In this document: positions 36,093 to 44,888 of the stretch, one piece after another
Layout of the letters: every line of letters begins with the position of its first letter
Numbering within the stretch: the stretch's first letter is position 1
From: Pollutimonas thiosulfatoxidans
GTDB lineage: Bacteria > Pseudomonadota > Gammaproteobacteria > Burkholderiales > Burkholderiaceae_B
Direction of reading: 5' to 3'
Assembly: GCF_004022565.1 (NCBI RefSeq)
Contig: NZ_CP022987.1
Span: forward strand, 2,046,001 to 2,110,000
DNA: 64,000 nucleotides
Notes under the pieces: generated by a model
The model's database searches: none
What the model saw: only the letters and a program-made list of their open reading frames with translations
Told to the model about the DNA's origin: nothing
Translations under genes and position numbers: made by a program

Positions 36093-36563
36093 ATGGCTGA
36101 AACAGCAAGCATCATCTGGAATACCCTGATCCAGGAGTTCTCCGACATCCCGGATGCTGCGGAAGCTACACGGCTAGTAACCCGTTTGGCCATGGCCATA
36201 CTATTGGGTGCAGCCATCGGCTACGAGCGTGAACTCAAGGGCAAATCGGCCGGACTGCGCACACATATGCTGGTGTCGCTCGGCGCGGCAATTTTTGTAC
36301 TGGTGCCGCTGCAAAGCGGCATTGAAGCCGCCGACATGAGCCGCGTCATTCAAGGCGTCATTGCCGGCATCGGCTTCCTGGGTGCCGGCGCCATCATCAA
36401 GCTAAGTGGCGATCCCGAAGTCAAGGGCTTGACCACGGCCGCCAGCATCTGGGTGGCGGCGGGCATCGGTATCGCGGCCGGCATGGGGCGCGAGGCGACT
36501 GCCGTCGTCACGACCTTGGCGGCCTTGTTCATTCTTGCCATCGTCCGACGCTACGAAAGTTAA
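36093..36563 (+). CDS. MgtC/SapB family membrane protein
   Basis: 156 residues with about four to five helices. The family signature is AILLGAAIGYERELKGKSAGLRTHMLVSLGAAIFV and GVIAGIGFLGAGAIIK, then GLTTAASIWVAAGIGIAAGMG. It is the short form lacking the C-terminal ACT-like domain, so a role in magnesium homeostasis or F-ATPase modulation is inferred only. ATG 36093 follows AAGGACG; the frame is open far upstream, but that part overlaps the divergent ATPase gene. It overlaps the AsmA gene tail to tail by 4 bp. Confidence 0.85.
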   Translation: MAETASIIWNTLIQEFSDIPDAAEATRLVTRLAMAILLGAAIGYERELKGKSAGLRTHMLVSLGAAIFVLVPLQSGIEAADMSRVIQGVIAGIGFLGAGAIIKLSGDPEVKGLTTAASIWVAAGIGIAAGMGREATAVVTTLAALFILAIVRRYES

Positions 36564-38752
36564 GGCTGGGCCTTTGCAGCGGGCCAGTTCTCCTGCTCGG
36601 ACACATGAGGCTGGGGTTCCAGACTGACTGCACCCGGCTTATTCGTAGCCGGCGCGTCGTTCGTCGCTGTGTCCTTTTTCTTCTCTTTTTCGTCGTCGCC
36701 CCTGGCAGCTGCCTTTTCGGCAGCAGACTCGTCTGATGCTTTCTTCTCCTGGCCAGGCGGCGGTGCCTTGGGGTCTTCCTTTGCAGCTGCTTCGAGCGTG
36801 GCGCACCCGGCTGATTCGTCTGTGCCGACGTTAAGCAAAGGCACCAGGGCAGCAAAGGGCGTGGCAACCACGCCCAGTAATATTGCAGCGCCCGCCCGGG
36901 CAGCCAGGGGCCCGGTCTGCACCCCTACATCGGGATTCTTGAACGACCCGCGAGCATAGAGCGGTGACCGCAAGGTAAAGATGCGGACCGTCTTGTTTGC
37001 CGGCTTGATATCCAGGTCCAGTGTCTCTTTGGCCAGATTGATGGTTCCGGTTATGTCCACGACCGCATCGGCCGTCTCCATCCTGAAGGCCTGGGCCGTC
37101 ATGACGCCATTTTTAACGTTGAAGTCGGCCGCCAGGCAATTGAGCACGATTTGTTCGTCGCCAAACAGTTTGACCAACACCATGTTGGCGACGTTAAGCC
37201 CTGCCGCCTCAAGCAGGAACTGGCTGATGGTGCCGCGGCTGACCAATGCCTTCAACTCGCCATTGGAGCGTCCCAGCAATTCTGCTATGGATCCTCCTTC
37301 GGCGGAGAGCTCGATATCGCCATGCAGCTCACCAAAGCTGGCGTCCATGGACTCTGCCCCGGGGAACAGTTGCTTGAGCTTGAGGTGGCGGGCCGCGGTG
37401 TTAAGCCGGGCCTTGATCTTCTGGCCGCTACCATCAAGCGTAATGGTATTGGCCAGCGTGCCGCCCGCCACGCCGAAGTTCAGGGGGGTGAACGTCAGTA
37501 TGCTATTGGCCATCTTTACGTGCGCCTCGATGTGGTCCAGGGGCAGATCCTTGCCGCGGACAATTTTCAGGCCCTTGAACTTCACATCGGCGTCCATGGC
37601 GCCCCAAGGCTCAGTATTGATGGGCTCAACGGGCAGGGCCTTGCCTGAGGGTTGCTTCACCTCTTTATCTTTGGACGATTTGACATCACTGGTGTCAGCG
37701 CCGACCAGGGGCCCAAGATCTTCGAACCGCAGCAATTTCGACTCGACTTCTCCGGTCAATAGCGACCTGGGCTCGCGTGCATGAAAAACCAGCGTCCCGT
37801 TCAGGTCGCTTTTGCCGACGATGCCCTTGAACTCTTCATAACGCCACGTGTCGTCTTCGCCCTCCAGCATGGCGATAAGTCGACCCTCGGTGCTGTAGGG
37901 CGGCGTGTTCGGCAGGGCGATGCCCAGAATGGGGAAAAGGTCGGCCATGGTCTCACCGGCCAGCTTGAGGCGCACGTCCAGTGAAGCCAGGGCCTGGGGA
38001 CGAGTAACCGAACCCTCCAGCCCTATCGTCGTTGTGCCGACATTGACGCTACCACGCACCGGGAAGGGATCGCTGCCCTCGCGCAGCGATAAGATTCCGC
38101 CCGTCTTGCCCTCCCCGCTGACATCAGCGTCGTTATAGGACCCAGACGCCTTCCATCCGATGCCGTAGCCCTCTCCGTCGGTATCTTCCAGGGTGTCCAG
38201 ATCAGCGGTCATATCGAGCTTGCTGGCAGCGTCCACCACTTGGGCATGCACGCTCTGCAAGGAGATCTCCTGCAGGTCTACCACCCACTTGGAGGGCTGT
38301 TTGTTTTCGTCTTCGTCTTTCTTGAACGTCCAGTTGGCCGCGCCATCGGCCTCCCGCTGCAACAGTATGTCGGCCTTCTCGATCTCCAGGCTCGCGATCT
38401 GCACGGTATGGTCCAGCAATGCCACGGGATTGATCAAGGCGGACAAGCGCGAAACTCGGGCCATCTCGCGAGCGGCTGGGCTGCCTTCGGGATTGCCCAC
38501 GGTGACATCACTTGCCGTGATGTAGGGCCACGGCACCCAGCCCTTCCAGCCCCTTTCGGCGCCGGCATCGCGCCAGTCGATTTCAAGATCACCATTTACG
38601 GCCACCGGGCGCCCGGCCAGTTCGCTTGCCTGGCGATTGACCCAGGGCTTGGCGCTGTTCCAGTCAAAAGTGGCCAACACAGCAAACGCCAGCGCAATCA
38701 ATAGCACCAGCCCAGCGCCTGCCCATAGAATTATTTTTGCATAACGAGGCAC
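36560..38752 (-). CDS. AsmA family protein
   Basis: About 730 residues. One N-terminal transmembrane helix (ILWAGAGLVLLIALAFAVLATF) leads to a long periplasmic AsmA/TamB-like beta-groove domain. The AsmA C-terminal region (LFPGAESMDASFGELHGDIELSAEGGSI, then NLAKETLDLDIKPANKT) is present. A Lys/Glu/Pro-rich tail of about 80 residues follows. AsmA-like proteins are proposed to carry phospholipids toward the outer membrane. I chose GTG 38752 because AGGAG lies 8 nt before it; an ATG at 38788 lacks such a site. Confidence 0.88.
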   Translation of the reverse strand: MPRYAKIILWAGAGLVLLIALAFAVLATFDWNSAKPWVNRQASELAGRPVAVNGDLEIDWRDAGAERGWKGWVPWPYITASDVTVGNPEGSPAAREMARVSRLSALINPVALLDHTVQIASLEIEKADILLQREADGAANWTFKKDEDENKQPSKWVVDLQEISLQSVHAQVVDAASKLDMTADLDTLEDTDGEGYGIGWKASGSYNDADVSGEGKTGGILSLREGSDPFPVRGSVNVGTTTIGLEGSVTRPQALASLDVRLKLAGETMADLFPILGIALPNTPPYSTEGRLIAMLEGEDDTWRYEEFKGIVGKSDLNGTLVFHAREPRSLLTGEVESKLLRFEDLGPLVGADTSDVKSSKDKEVKQPSGKALPVEPINTEPWGAMDADVKFKGLKIVRGKDLPLDHIEAHVKMANSILTFTPLNFGVAGGTLANTITLDGSGQKIKARLNTAARHLKLKQLFPGAESMDASFGELHGDIELSAEGGSIAELLGRSNGELKALVSRGTISQFLLEAAGLNVANMVLVKLFGDEQIVLNCLAADFNVKNGVMTAQAFRMETADAVVDITGTINLAKETLDLDIKPANKTVRIFTLRSPLYARGSFKNPDVGVQTGPLAARAGAAILLGVVATPFAALVPLLNVGTDESAGCATLEAAAKEDPKAPPPGQEKKASDESAAEKAAARGDDEKEKKKDTATNDAPATNKPGAVSLEPQPHVSEQENWPAAKAQP

Positions 38753-38867
38753 GTTCGTTGCTCCTGGGTTGCCATGGCGTCGCACCACGGCGAGGCCGAC
38801 CTATGGGAGAAGCAAGCCGCGATCCCGGGTGCGATCGCGACAAACCGCAAGCAACTGCCTGCAGCCA

Positions 38868-39854
38868 TTAAAGCAGTTCTTTTCGAAGCTCCTGTGGTGT
38901 TTTTCTGGACAGCAGGCCGGGGGCAACGTCGTAAACCGTTTTGGCGCCCGTGATGCCCTGCCGATTCAGACGCCATGCCGCGCGGGCATAGCAGACCAGG
39001 ACGCTGGAGGTGAATTCGGGGTTGCTGTCCAGCTTCAGAGCGTATTCCACCACCTGGGTGTTGCTCGCGCCGGTCTGCCCGCTGCGGATCACAAAGCCGC
39101 CATGCGGCATTGCAGCATGGCGCTCGCGCAGTTCCTCGGCGGTAATGAAATTGACGGTCGTGTCGTAATCCGCGAAATAGTCAGGCATGCTGATGATGGC
39201 TTCCCTCACGGACTGCGCGTCCGCGCCTTCAGCCAACACCACATGGCATTCGCGCGTATGCTTTTCGCGGGTAGACAAACTGGGCAGCGAGCCGCTACGC
39301 ACGCGTTCGATGGCTTGGGGTACGGGAATGGTGTATTGCACCGCGGCCGCTACACCTGGCACACGGCGTACGGCATCAGAATGACCCTGGCTTAAGCCCT
39401 TGCCCCAAAATGTGTAAGTCTGCCCTTCGGGCAACACTGCTTCACCCAGCAAGCGGTTTAGCGAAAACAGGCCTGGGTCCCAGCCCACCGAAATAATCGC
39501 CGTATGACCGCTGGGCTCCGCCGCCTGGTCGACGGCGTCGAAATAGGCAGGAATCTTGGCGTGGGTGTCGAAGCTGTCGACGGTATTGAACATGGCCGCC
39601 AGTGCCGGCCCCTGCTGCGGCAGATCTTCGCGCGAGCCGCCGCATAAGATAAGTACATCGATCTCGTCCCTGAAGTTGGCAATGCCATCCAAGGGATGCA
39701 CGGGTACAGCGCTGTCCAGCAATTGCAATTGCGAGGGATCGCGACGGGTAAAGACACCCGCCAGCATCATGTCTGGATTCTGGCCGATAGCGGCTTCCAC
39801 GCCACGGCCCAGATTGCCGTATCCGGCAATGCCAACTCTGATTTTTTCCGGCAT
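38868..39854 (-). CDS. ddh: meso-diaminopimelate D-dehydrogenase
   Basis: 328 residues resembling Corynebacterium glutamicum Ddh along the length as I recall it: IRVGIAGYGNLGRGVE (NADP-binding, about 5-20), FNTVDSFDTHAKIP, SVGWDPGLFSLNRLL, the strongly conserved TFWGKGLSQGHSDAVRRVPGV (about 150-170), MPDYFADY and MPHGGFVI. It reductively aminates tetrahydrodipicolinate to meso-DAP in one step, bypassing the acylated route to lysine and peptidoglycan. It could equally run in the catabolic direction. It is a single-gene unit in this window. Confidence 0.88.
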   Translation of the reverse strand: MPEKIRVGIAGYGNLGRGVEAAIGQNPDMMLAGVFTRRDPSQLQLLDSAVPVHPLDGIANFRDEIDVLILCGGSREDLPQQGPALAAMFNTVDSFDTHAKIPAYFDAVDQAAEPSGHTAIISVGWDPGLFSLNRLLGEAVLPEGQTYTFWGKGLSQGHSDAVRRVPGVAAAVQYTIPVPQAIERVRSGSLPSLSTREKHTRECHVVLAEGADAQSVREAIISMPDYFADYDTTVNFITAEELRERHAAMPHGGFVIRSGQTGASNTQVVEYALKLDSNPEFTSSVLVCYARAAWRLNRQGITGAKTVYDVAPGLLSRKTPQELRKELL

Positions 39855-39914
39855 ATTGTTTCCTGCATGCTGTTATACGAGAGCTAGATTGTATGACGGG
39901 AGCCACCAACAAAC

Positions 39915-39960
39915 GGGGCCGGGTTTTGCAATCGCGCGTGCGATTGCAAAACCCGGCCCC
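39915..39960 (-). terminator. strong intrinsic terminator downstream of ahpF
   Basis: A perfect 21-bp stem (39915-39935 with 39940-39960) closed by a 4-nt GCGT loop. On the minus strand it starts GGGGCCGGGTTTTGCAATCG and is followed by GTTTGTT. It lies 23 bp past the ahpF stop and also 60 bp upstream of ddh. The stem is unusually long and GC-rich. Confidence 0.75.
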
Positions 39961-39983
39961 ATCAAATGGCCCCAAAAATCGAG

Positions 39984-41582
39984 TTAGGCTGCGGCTGTCT
40001 CGGCTTGACTGACCGCCTCTTCGACTTCGGACACCGACGTACGGATCAGGTGATCGAAGGCGCTTAAGGCTGCCTTGGCACCATCGCCGGCAGAAATCAC
40101 GATCTGCTTGTAGGGCACGGTCGTGCAGTCCCCCGCGGCGAAAACACCCGGCACGGAGGTTTGGCCCCGCGCGTCTATTTCGATTTCGCCGTGCTTGGAC
40201 AGGGCTACCGCCCCACCCTTCAGCCACTCGGTATTAGGCACCAGGCCGATCTGCACAAACACCCCTTCCAGCTCGATGGTGTGGATTTCCTTGTCCGCAC
40301 GATCTTGATAGGTCAGGCTGCTTACCTTCTTGCCGTCGCCATTGATCTCGGTGGTTTGGGCCGAAGTGATGATGGTGACGTTGGGCATAGAGTTGAGCTT
40401 ACGCTGCAAAACGGCGTCAGCCCGCAAGGCGCTGCCATACTCGATAAGCGTTACATGCTTGACCAGGCCTGCCAGGTCGATGGCGGCCTCAACACCCGAG
40501 TTGCCGCCGCCAATGACCGCGACCCGCTTGCCCTTAAACAATGGACCGTCGCAATGCGGGCAATAAGCCACGCCGTTGTTGCGATACTGGCGCTCGCCCG
40601 GCACATTGATTTCGCGCCAGCGGGCACCCGTGGCCAATATGACCGTACGCGCCTTCAGCGACCCACCGTTGGCCAGCTTGATTTCGGTCAGCTTGCCAGG
40701 AACCAGTTCAGTGGCCTGCTGCAGGTTCATGATGTCTACGTCATAAGCCTGCACGTGTTGCTCGAGCGCCGCTGCGAACTTGGGGCCATCGGTTTCCTTG
40801 ACGGAAATGAAGTTCTCGATGGCCATGGTGTCGAGCACCTGGCCACCAAAACGCTCGGCCACCACGCCGGTACGGATACCCTTGCGGGCCGCGTAAACCG
40901 CAGCTGCTGCGCCTGCCGGCCCGCCGCCCACAATAAGGACGTCGTAAGGATCTTTGGCGTTGAGCTCTTGCGCCTTGCGATCGGCCGCGCCGGTGTCCAG
41001 CCTGGCCAGGATCTCTTCCACGCTGGAGCGCCCCTGGCCGAAGACGTCGCCGTTCAGAAACATGGTGGGCACCGACATGATCTGGCGTGCGTCGACCTCG
41101 TCCTGATACAGGGCCCCGTCAATCGCCACGTGGCGGATACGCGGGTTGATGATGGACATCGTATTAAGCGCCTGAACCACATCCGGGCAGTTCTGGCATG
41201 ACAGCGAAAAATAGGTCTCGAAGGCGTAATCGCCATCAAGATTACGAATCTGTTCAATCACGGTCTCATCCAGCTTGATAGGATGGCCGCCTACCTGCAG
41301 CAGTGCCAGGACCAATGAGGTGAACTCGTGCCCCATGGGAATGCCCGCGAACTGCACGCTGATATCGGTCCCGCTGCGATTGATGCTGAATGAAGGCTTG
41401 CGCTGGTTGTCGTCATCACGCTCGCTCAGGGTGATCTTGTCCGACATGCCATCGATTTCGCGCAGCAGATCGCGCAGCTCTGTCGATTTTTGGCTGTCGT
41501 CCAAATAGGCAACGATCTCGATCGGCTGCCTGAGCATTTCCATATAGGAGTTCAATTGCGTTTTCAAAGTTGCATCCAGCAT
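39984..41582 (-). CDS. ahpF: alkyl hydroperoxide reductase subunit F
   Basis: 532 residues, the full AhpF layout. The N-terminal double thioredoxin fold carries a redox CQNC (about 130), followed by a thioredoxin-reductase-like FAD/NADH module: FAD site DVLIVGGGPAGAAAAVYAARKG, redox centre YCPHCDGP (about 345) and NADH site VAVIGGGNSGVEAAIDLAG. It passes electrons from NADH to AhpC. It follows ahpC by 108 bp and is probably read from the OxyR-controlled ahpC promoter. Confidence 0.97.
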   Translation of the reverse strand: MLDATLKTQLNSYMEMLRQPIEIVAYLDDSQKSTELRDLLREIDGMSDKITLSERDDDNQRKPSFSINRSGTDISVQFAGIPMGHEFTSLVLALLQVGGHPIKLDETVIEQIRNLDGDYAFETYFSLSCQNCPDVVQALNTMSIINPRIRHVAIDGALYQDEVDARQIMSVPTMFLNGDVFGQGRSSVEEILARLDTGAADRKAQELNAKDPYDVLIVGGGPAGAAAAVYAARKGIRTGVVAERFGGQVLDTMAIENFISVKETDGPKFAAALEQHVQAYDVDIMNLQQATELVPGKLTEIKLANGGSLKARTVILATGARWREINVPGERQYRNNGVAYCPHCDGPLFKGKRVAVIGGGNSGVEAAIDLAGLVKHVTLIEYGSALRADAVLQRKLNSMPNVTIITSAQTTEINGDGKKVSSLTYQDRADKEIHTIELEGVFVQIGLVPNTEWLKGGAVALSKHGEIEIDARGQTSVPGVFAAGDCTTVPYKQIVISAGDGAKAALSAFDHLIRTSVSEVEEAVSQAETAAA

Positions 41583-41690
41583 GGCTATCTACCTTCATTG
41601 ATAAGAGGATTTTCGGAAAGCGCCGCGCGCCGGCTCGTGGCCACACGCGGCGGGATGAGTACTTACCTGCTTATCGCAAGCAGATGATGC

Positions 41691-42254
41691 TTAGATCTTG
41701 CCGACCAAGTCCAGCGAAGGAGTCAGGGTTTTCGCGCCTTCTTCCCATTTGGCTGGGCATACTTCGCCGGGGTGGGCGGCAATGTACTGAGCAGCCTTTA
41801 CCTTGCGCAGCAGCTCGGACGCAACGCGACCGATACCGTTGTCGTGCACTTCCATGACCTTGATCTGGCCTTCGGGATTGACAACGAAAGTACCGCGCAG
41901 CGCCATGCCTTCTTCTTCGATCAGAACTTCGAAGTTGCGGGCCAGCACCTGGGTAGGATCGGCAATCATGGGGTACTGCACTTTACCGATGGCTTCTGAA
42001 GTGTCGTGCCAGGCTTTGTGCGAGAAATGGGTGTCGGTCGAAACGCTGTAGATCTCAGCGCCGATCTTTTGGAATTCAGCATACTGCTCGGCCAGATCTT
42101 CCAGTTCGGTGGGGCACACGAACGTGAAGTCGGCGGGGTAGAAAACGAAGATCGACCATTTGCCGGCAATGGATTCATTGCTGACGTCAACAAACTTGCC
42201 ATTGTGGTAGGCGGTTGCTTTGAATGGTTTGATTGTGGTGTTAATCAGGGACAT
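41691..42254 (-). CDS. ahpC: alkyl hydroperoxide reductase subunit C (2-Cys peroxiredoxin)
   Basis: 187 residues. The peroxidatic Cys is in FYPADFTFVCPTELEDLA (about 47), and the resolving Cys is in GEVCPAKWEEG (about 166). The C-terminal segment ending LVGKI is the typical AhpC tail. It reduces hydrogen and organic peroxides in the cytoplasm and is re-reduced by AhpF. AAGGAAA precedes the start. A consensus promoter and full OxyR site lie upstream. Confidence 0.97.
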   Translation of the reverse strand: MSLINTTIKPFKATAYHNGKFVDVSNESIAGKWSIFVFYPADFTFVCPTELEDLAEQYAEFQKIGAEIYSVSTDTHFSHKAWHDTSEAIGKVQYPMIADPTQVLARNFEVLIEEEGMALRGTFVVNPEGQIKVMEVHDNGIGRVASELLRKVKAAQYIAAHPGEVCPAKWEEGAKTLTPSLDLVGKI

Positions 42255-42295
42255 TGCGTTTCCTTGTGGTGGTTAAAGAAATTGAACACGTAATC

Positions 42296-42324
42296 AGTAT
42301 AGGCACCACGCCATCATTTGTAAA
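42296..42324 (-). promoter_or_regulatory. ahpC promoter
   Basis: Minus-strand -35 TTTACA (42319-42324), a 17-nt spacer and -10 TATACT (42296-42301), placed 42 nt and more upstream of the ahpC ATG. It directly abuts the OxyR site on the upstream side. Confidence 0.8.
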
Positions 42325-42361
42325 ATTGATTAATACAATACCAGCGATAGCGTACGGCTAT
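42325..42361. promoter_or_regulatory. OxyR binding site upstream of ahpC
   Basis: Four tetranucleotides at the exact OxyR spacing: ATTG (42325-42328), CAAT (42336-42339), ATAG (42347-42350), CTAT (42358-42361), each separated by 7 nt. The consensus is ATAG-N7-CTAT-N7-ATAG-N7-CTAT; the distal pair is perfect, and the proximal pair keeps dyad symmetry. It ends where the -35 begins, as expected for an activator site. Confidence 0.8.
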
Positions 42362-42527
42362 AGCCATGAGCAAAAAAATTGGCCGCCAGGTGCCTGTTGT
42401 CTTGTGAGGTTCATTGTACGCTTTTCGAGTCGCCGGGGATACACGTAAACTTGCTTTACTTGCGCTGGATGTTGCGGCATCCTTGCTTTTTGTAGGACAG
42501 CCATTCATTAAGTACGAGACACCGACC

Positions 42528-42980
42528 ATGAGCTCCCTTTTTGCATTTTTGCATCATGTCGCTGCATTTACTTTGGTCTCGGCCCTGGCCATCGAGTTCG
42601 TCTTGCTGAAGGAAAAGCTAAGCACCACGATCGCACGACGCTTACTGCTTGCAGACCTGATGTTCGGCGTATCGGCCGCCGCGGTGTTGTTCGTTGGCTT
42701 GCTACGCGTATTCTTCTTCGAGAAAGGGGCCGCGTACTATTTCACCAACCTTCCTTTTCTGGCAAAGCTTGCATTGTTCATTGCCATCGGTGTGTTGTCC
42801 GCAGGGCCCACCAAGGAATTCCTGTCGTGGCGCAGTGCACTCAAGAAGGGCCAGGCGCCCATTACGCCACCAGAAAAAATCCGCGGTCTGCGACGGGTGC
42901 TTCATATCGAAATAGCGCTGACAGCAGCCCTGGTGCTTTGCGCCGTTTTAATGGCGCGCGGCGTGGGCAGCATAGGCTGA
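42528..42980 (+). CDS. DUF2214 family membrane protein
   Basis: 150 residues with four predicted helices (FAFLHHVAAFTLVSALAIEFVLL; LLADLMFGVSAAAVLFVGLLRVFFF; FLAKLALFIAIGVLSAGPTKEFLSW; VLHIEIALTAALVLCAVLMARGVG). The His pair at the start and the LRVFFFEKG motif are typical of DUF2214. The function is unknown. ATG 42528 gives the usual family start; an in-frame TTG at 42414 would add an extra segment. It is divergent from ahpC, with the OxyR site in the interval. Confidence 0.8.
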   Translation: MSSLFAFLHHVAAFTLVSALAIEFVLLKEKLSTTIARRLLLADLMFGVSAAAVLFVGLLRVFFFEKGAAYYFTNLPFLAKLALFIAIGVLSAGPTKEFLSWRSALKKGQAPITPPEKIRGLRRVLHIEIALTAALVLCAVLMARGVGSIG

Positions 42981-42985
42981 CCGGC

Positions 42986-44239
42986 TTAGGCGCGCCTGCC
43001 CGCCGAGCCGATTTCCTCGCTCCGGGCCTTCACATACATGGTCCGTCCCGCACCCCAGCCGCTGATGGCCGCGCCCGTACCCAGAGCAGCGAACAGCCAG
43101 CCCGACGAAGCAAAGCTACCCGTGAGACTATGCAGGACACCGACCAGCAAGGGCCCCAGCGCAGCCAGCACGTAGCCCACGCCTTGAGCCATGCCCGACA
43201 AGTGAGCAGCCACATGTGAATCAGGCGAACGCAAGACAATGACAGTCATCGCAATCGCAAACAAGCCACCTTGGCCTATGCCCTGCAAAACAGCCCAGAT
43301 CCAGACCGTGGATACCGGCGCGAACAACAGGCCAATAAGGGCGCTGGCGGCGGTCAGCGCAAGCGCGGCATTGAACAGGCTTTGATTGCGACATCGAACC
43401 GCCAACGGCGGTACCAGCAGGCATGTGACCACCTGCACCATAATGGACACCGATACGACCAGGCCGGCCTCTACGCCCTCCAGACCGCGTTCGCGCAGTA
43501 TCGGCGCCAGCCAGCCCATGAGGCAATAAGCCAATGCCGACTGCAGCCCCATGAAAAGCGTTACCTGCCATGCCAATGGATCGCGCCACAGACCCGTCAC
43601 ATTGCGCCTCACCTGGCTAGACCCATGCGCGCTACGCAAGGACTGCGGCGCCCAGATCAGCAACACCAGCGCTGCAGGCAAGGCCCAGACAACCAGTCCG
43701 GCGGCCCAGGAGTCATCAAAGAAATGAGCAATGGGCAGGGTGAATGCCGCTGCCGAAGCAGCTCCCCCGCAGAGGGCCATGGTGTACAAGCCCGTCATCA
43801 GCGCGGCCTGATGCGGGAAGTCGCGCTTGACCACACTGGGCAGCAGTACATTGCCGGTCGCAATGGCGGCGCCGGCCAGGGCCGAACCTATGAATAAGGC
43901 GGCCATCCCGCCCATACCCCGCATCGCCGTCCCCACAGTCAGGAAAAACAGGACAGCGAGCAAAGTGCGCTCCGGCCCCACCCGCTGCGAGATCCTGGGA
44001 GCCAATGGCGCAAACAAGCCCAGACACAGTACTGGCAAGGTGGTCAGGTAGCCCGCCCCCGCAGAACTCAGGCTGGTGGACCCTATGATGTCCGGCAACA
44101 GTACCGAAAGGCTGGCAAATAGCGGGCGCAGATTGAAAGCGATCAGCATCAGACTGAGCCCAAGCAGAATCATGGCGGCGAGACTGGGGCTGGGCGGCGT
44201 TGATGAAAGTGGCTGTGCGCGTTCTTCCGGGGCGTTCAT
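42986..44239 (-). CDS. MFS transporter, CynX/NimT-like
   Basis: 417 residues, twelve transmembrane segments. The start IAFNLRPLFASLSVLLPDI and VLCLGLFAPLAPRISQRVGPERTL are characteristic of the CynX/NimT/YeaN branch of the major facilitator superfamily. Members include cyanate and 2-nitroimidazole transporters; the substrate here is unknown. It converges with the DUF2214 gene (5-bp gap). Confidence 0.87.
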   Translation of the reverse strand: MNAPEERAQPLSSTPPSPSLAAMILLGLSLMLIAFNLRPLFASLSVLLPDIIGSTSLSSAGAGYLTTLPVLCLGLFAPLAPRISQRVGPERTLLAVLFFLTVGTAMRGMGGMAALFIGSALAGAAIATGNVLLPSVVKRDFPHQAALMTGLYTMALCGGAASAAAFTLPIAHFFDDSWAAGLVVWALPAALVLLIWAPQSLRSAHGSSQVRRNVTGLWRDPLAWQVTLFMGLQSALAYCLMGWLAPILRERGLEGVEAGLVVSVSIMVQVVTCLLVPPLAVRCRNQSLFNAALALTAASALIGLLFAPVSTVWIWAVLQGIGQGGLFAIAMTVIVLRSPDSHVAAHLSGMAQGVGYVLAALGPLLVGVLHSLTGSFASSGWLFAALGTGAAISGWGAGRTMYVKARSEEIGSAGRRA

Positions 44240-44354
44240 GGCAAGGCGTAGTGAGGCTCGCAGCCGGGTGCTGACGATTCAGAATCATACAGCAGGCATG
44301 ACGCATGCTAGCTATGGGGCTGATCACTACCCACGCCACCCCGGGAGACCTTCC

Positions 44355-44888
44355 ATGAACCGCTATCGCTCCACCTTATTGATTTCCTTGGCCGCCAGCA
44401 TGATTACGCTGGCCGGATGTTCCACACCCCAGGCCAATTCGCCGCTGTCGGCGGCAGACCAGACCTTTTTGGAAAACGCCGCCCAAGGCAATTATGCCGA
44501 GATCGAGGGCAGTCGCATGGCCCAGGAAAAGGCAACGAGCCAGGACGTACTGGACTTTGCCGCCAACATGATCCGGGAACACACCCGCGCGAGCGAGAAG
44601 CTCTCGGCTCTGGCCAAACGTAAAAGCTATGTGCCACCGATGGAGCCGTCCATCGTGCAGCGCACCGAACTGAAGAGCCTGAGCTTGCTGTCGGGCAACG
44701 CCTTCAACAAGATGTATGTGGATCGCATTGGTGTTGCCGCCCATACCGCAACGATCCAGCAGTTTGAAACCGCTGCCGCCAACGCTCAAGACCCGGACGT
44801 TCGCGACTTTGCGCAAGACATGTTGCCGTCACTGCGCCACCACCTTGAAATGGCACAGGCCCTGAACCAGAAGCAGAAAGCGGAGTAA
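44355..44888 (+). CDS. DUF4142 domain lipoprotein
   Basis: A 177-residue predicted lipoprotein with lipobox ITLAGCS (Cys about 22), followed by an all-helical ferritin-like DUF4142 domain (DQTFLENAAQGNYAEIEGSRMAQEKATSQDVLDFAANMIREH; a second pair VAAHTATIQQFETAAANAQDPDVRDFAQDMLPSLRHHLEMA). GGGAG precedes ATG 44355. Other longer frames upstream are not protein-like. Members are envelope proteins of unknown role. It ends 1 bp short of the convergent regulator. Confidence 0.85.
   Translation: MNRYRSTLLISLAASMITLAGCSTPQANSPLSAADQTFLENAAQGNYAEIEGSRMAQEKATSQDVLDFAANMIREHTRASEKLSALAKRKSYVPPMEPSIVQRTELKSLSLLSGNAFNKMYVDRIGVAAHTATIQQFETAAANAQDPDVRDFAQDMLPSLRHHLEMAQALNQKQKAE

Noticed and set aside
40161..41201. 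346-codon frame antisense to ahpF
   Set aside because: Shadow of a highly conserved gene; composition is His/Gln/Arg-rich and not protein-like.
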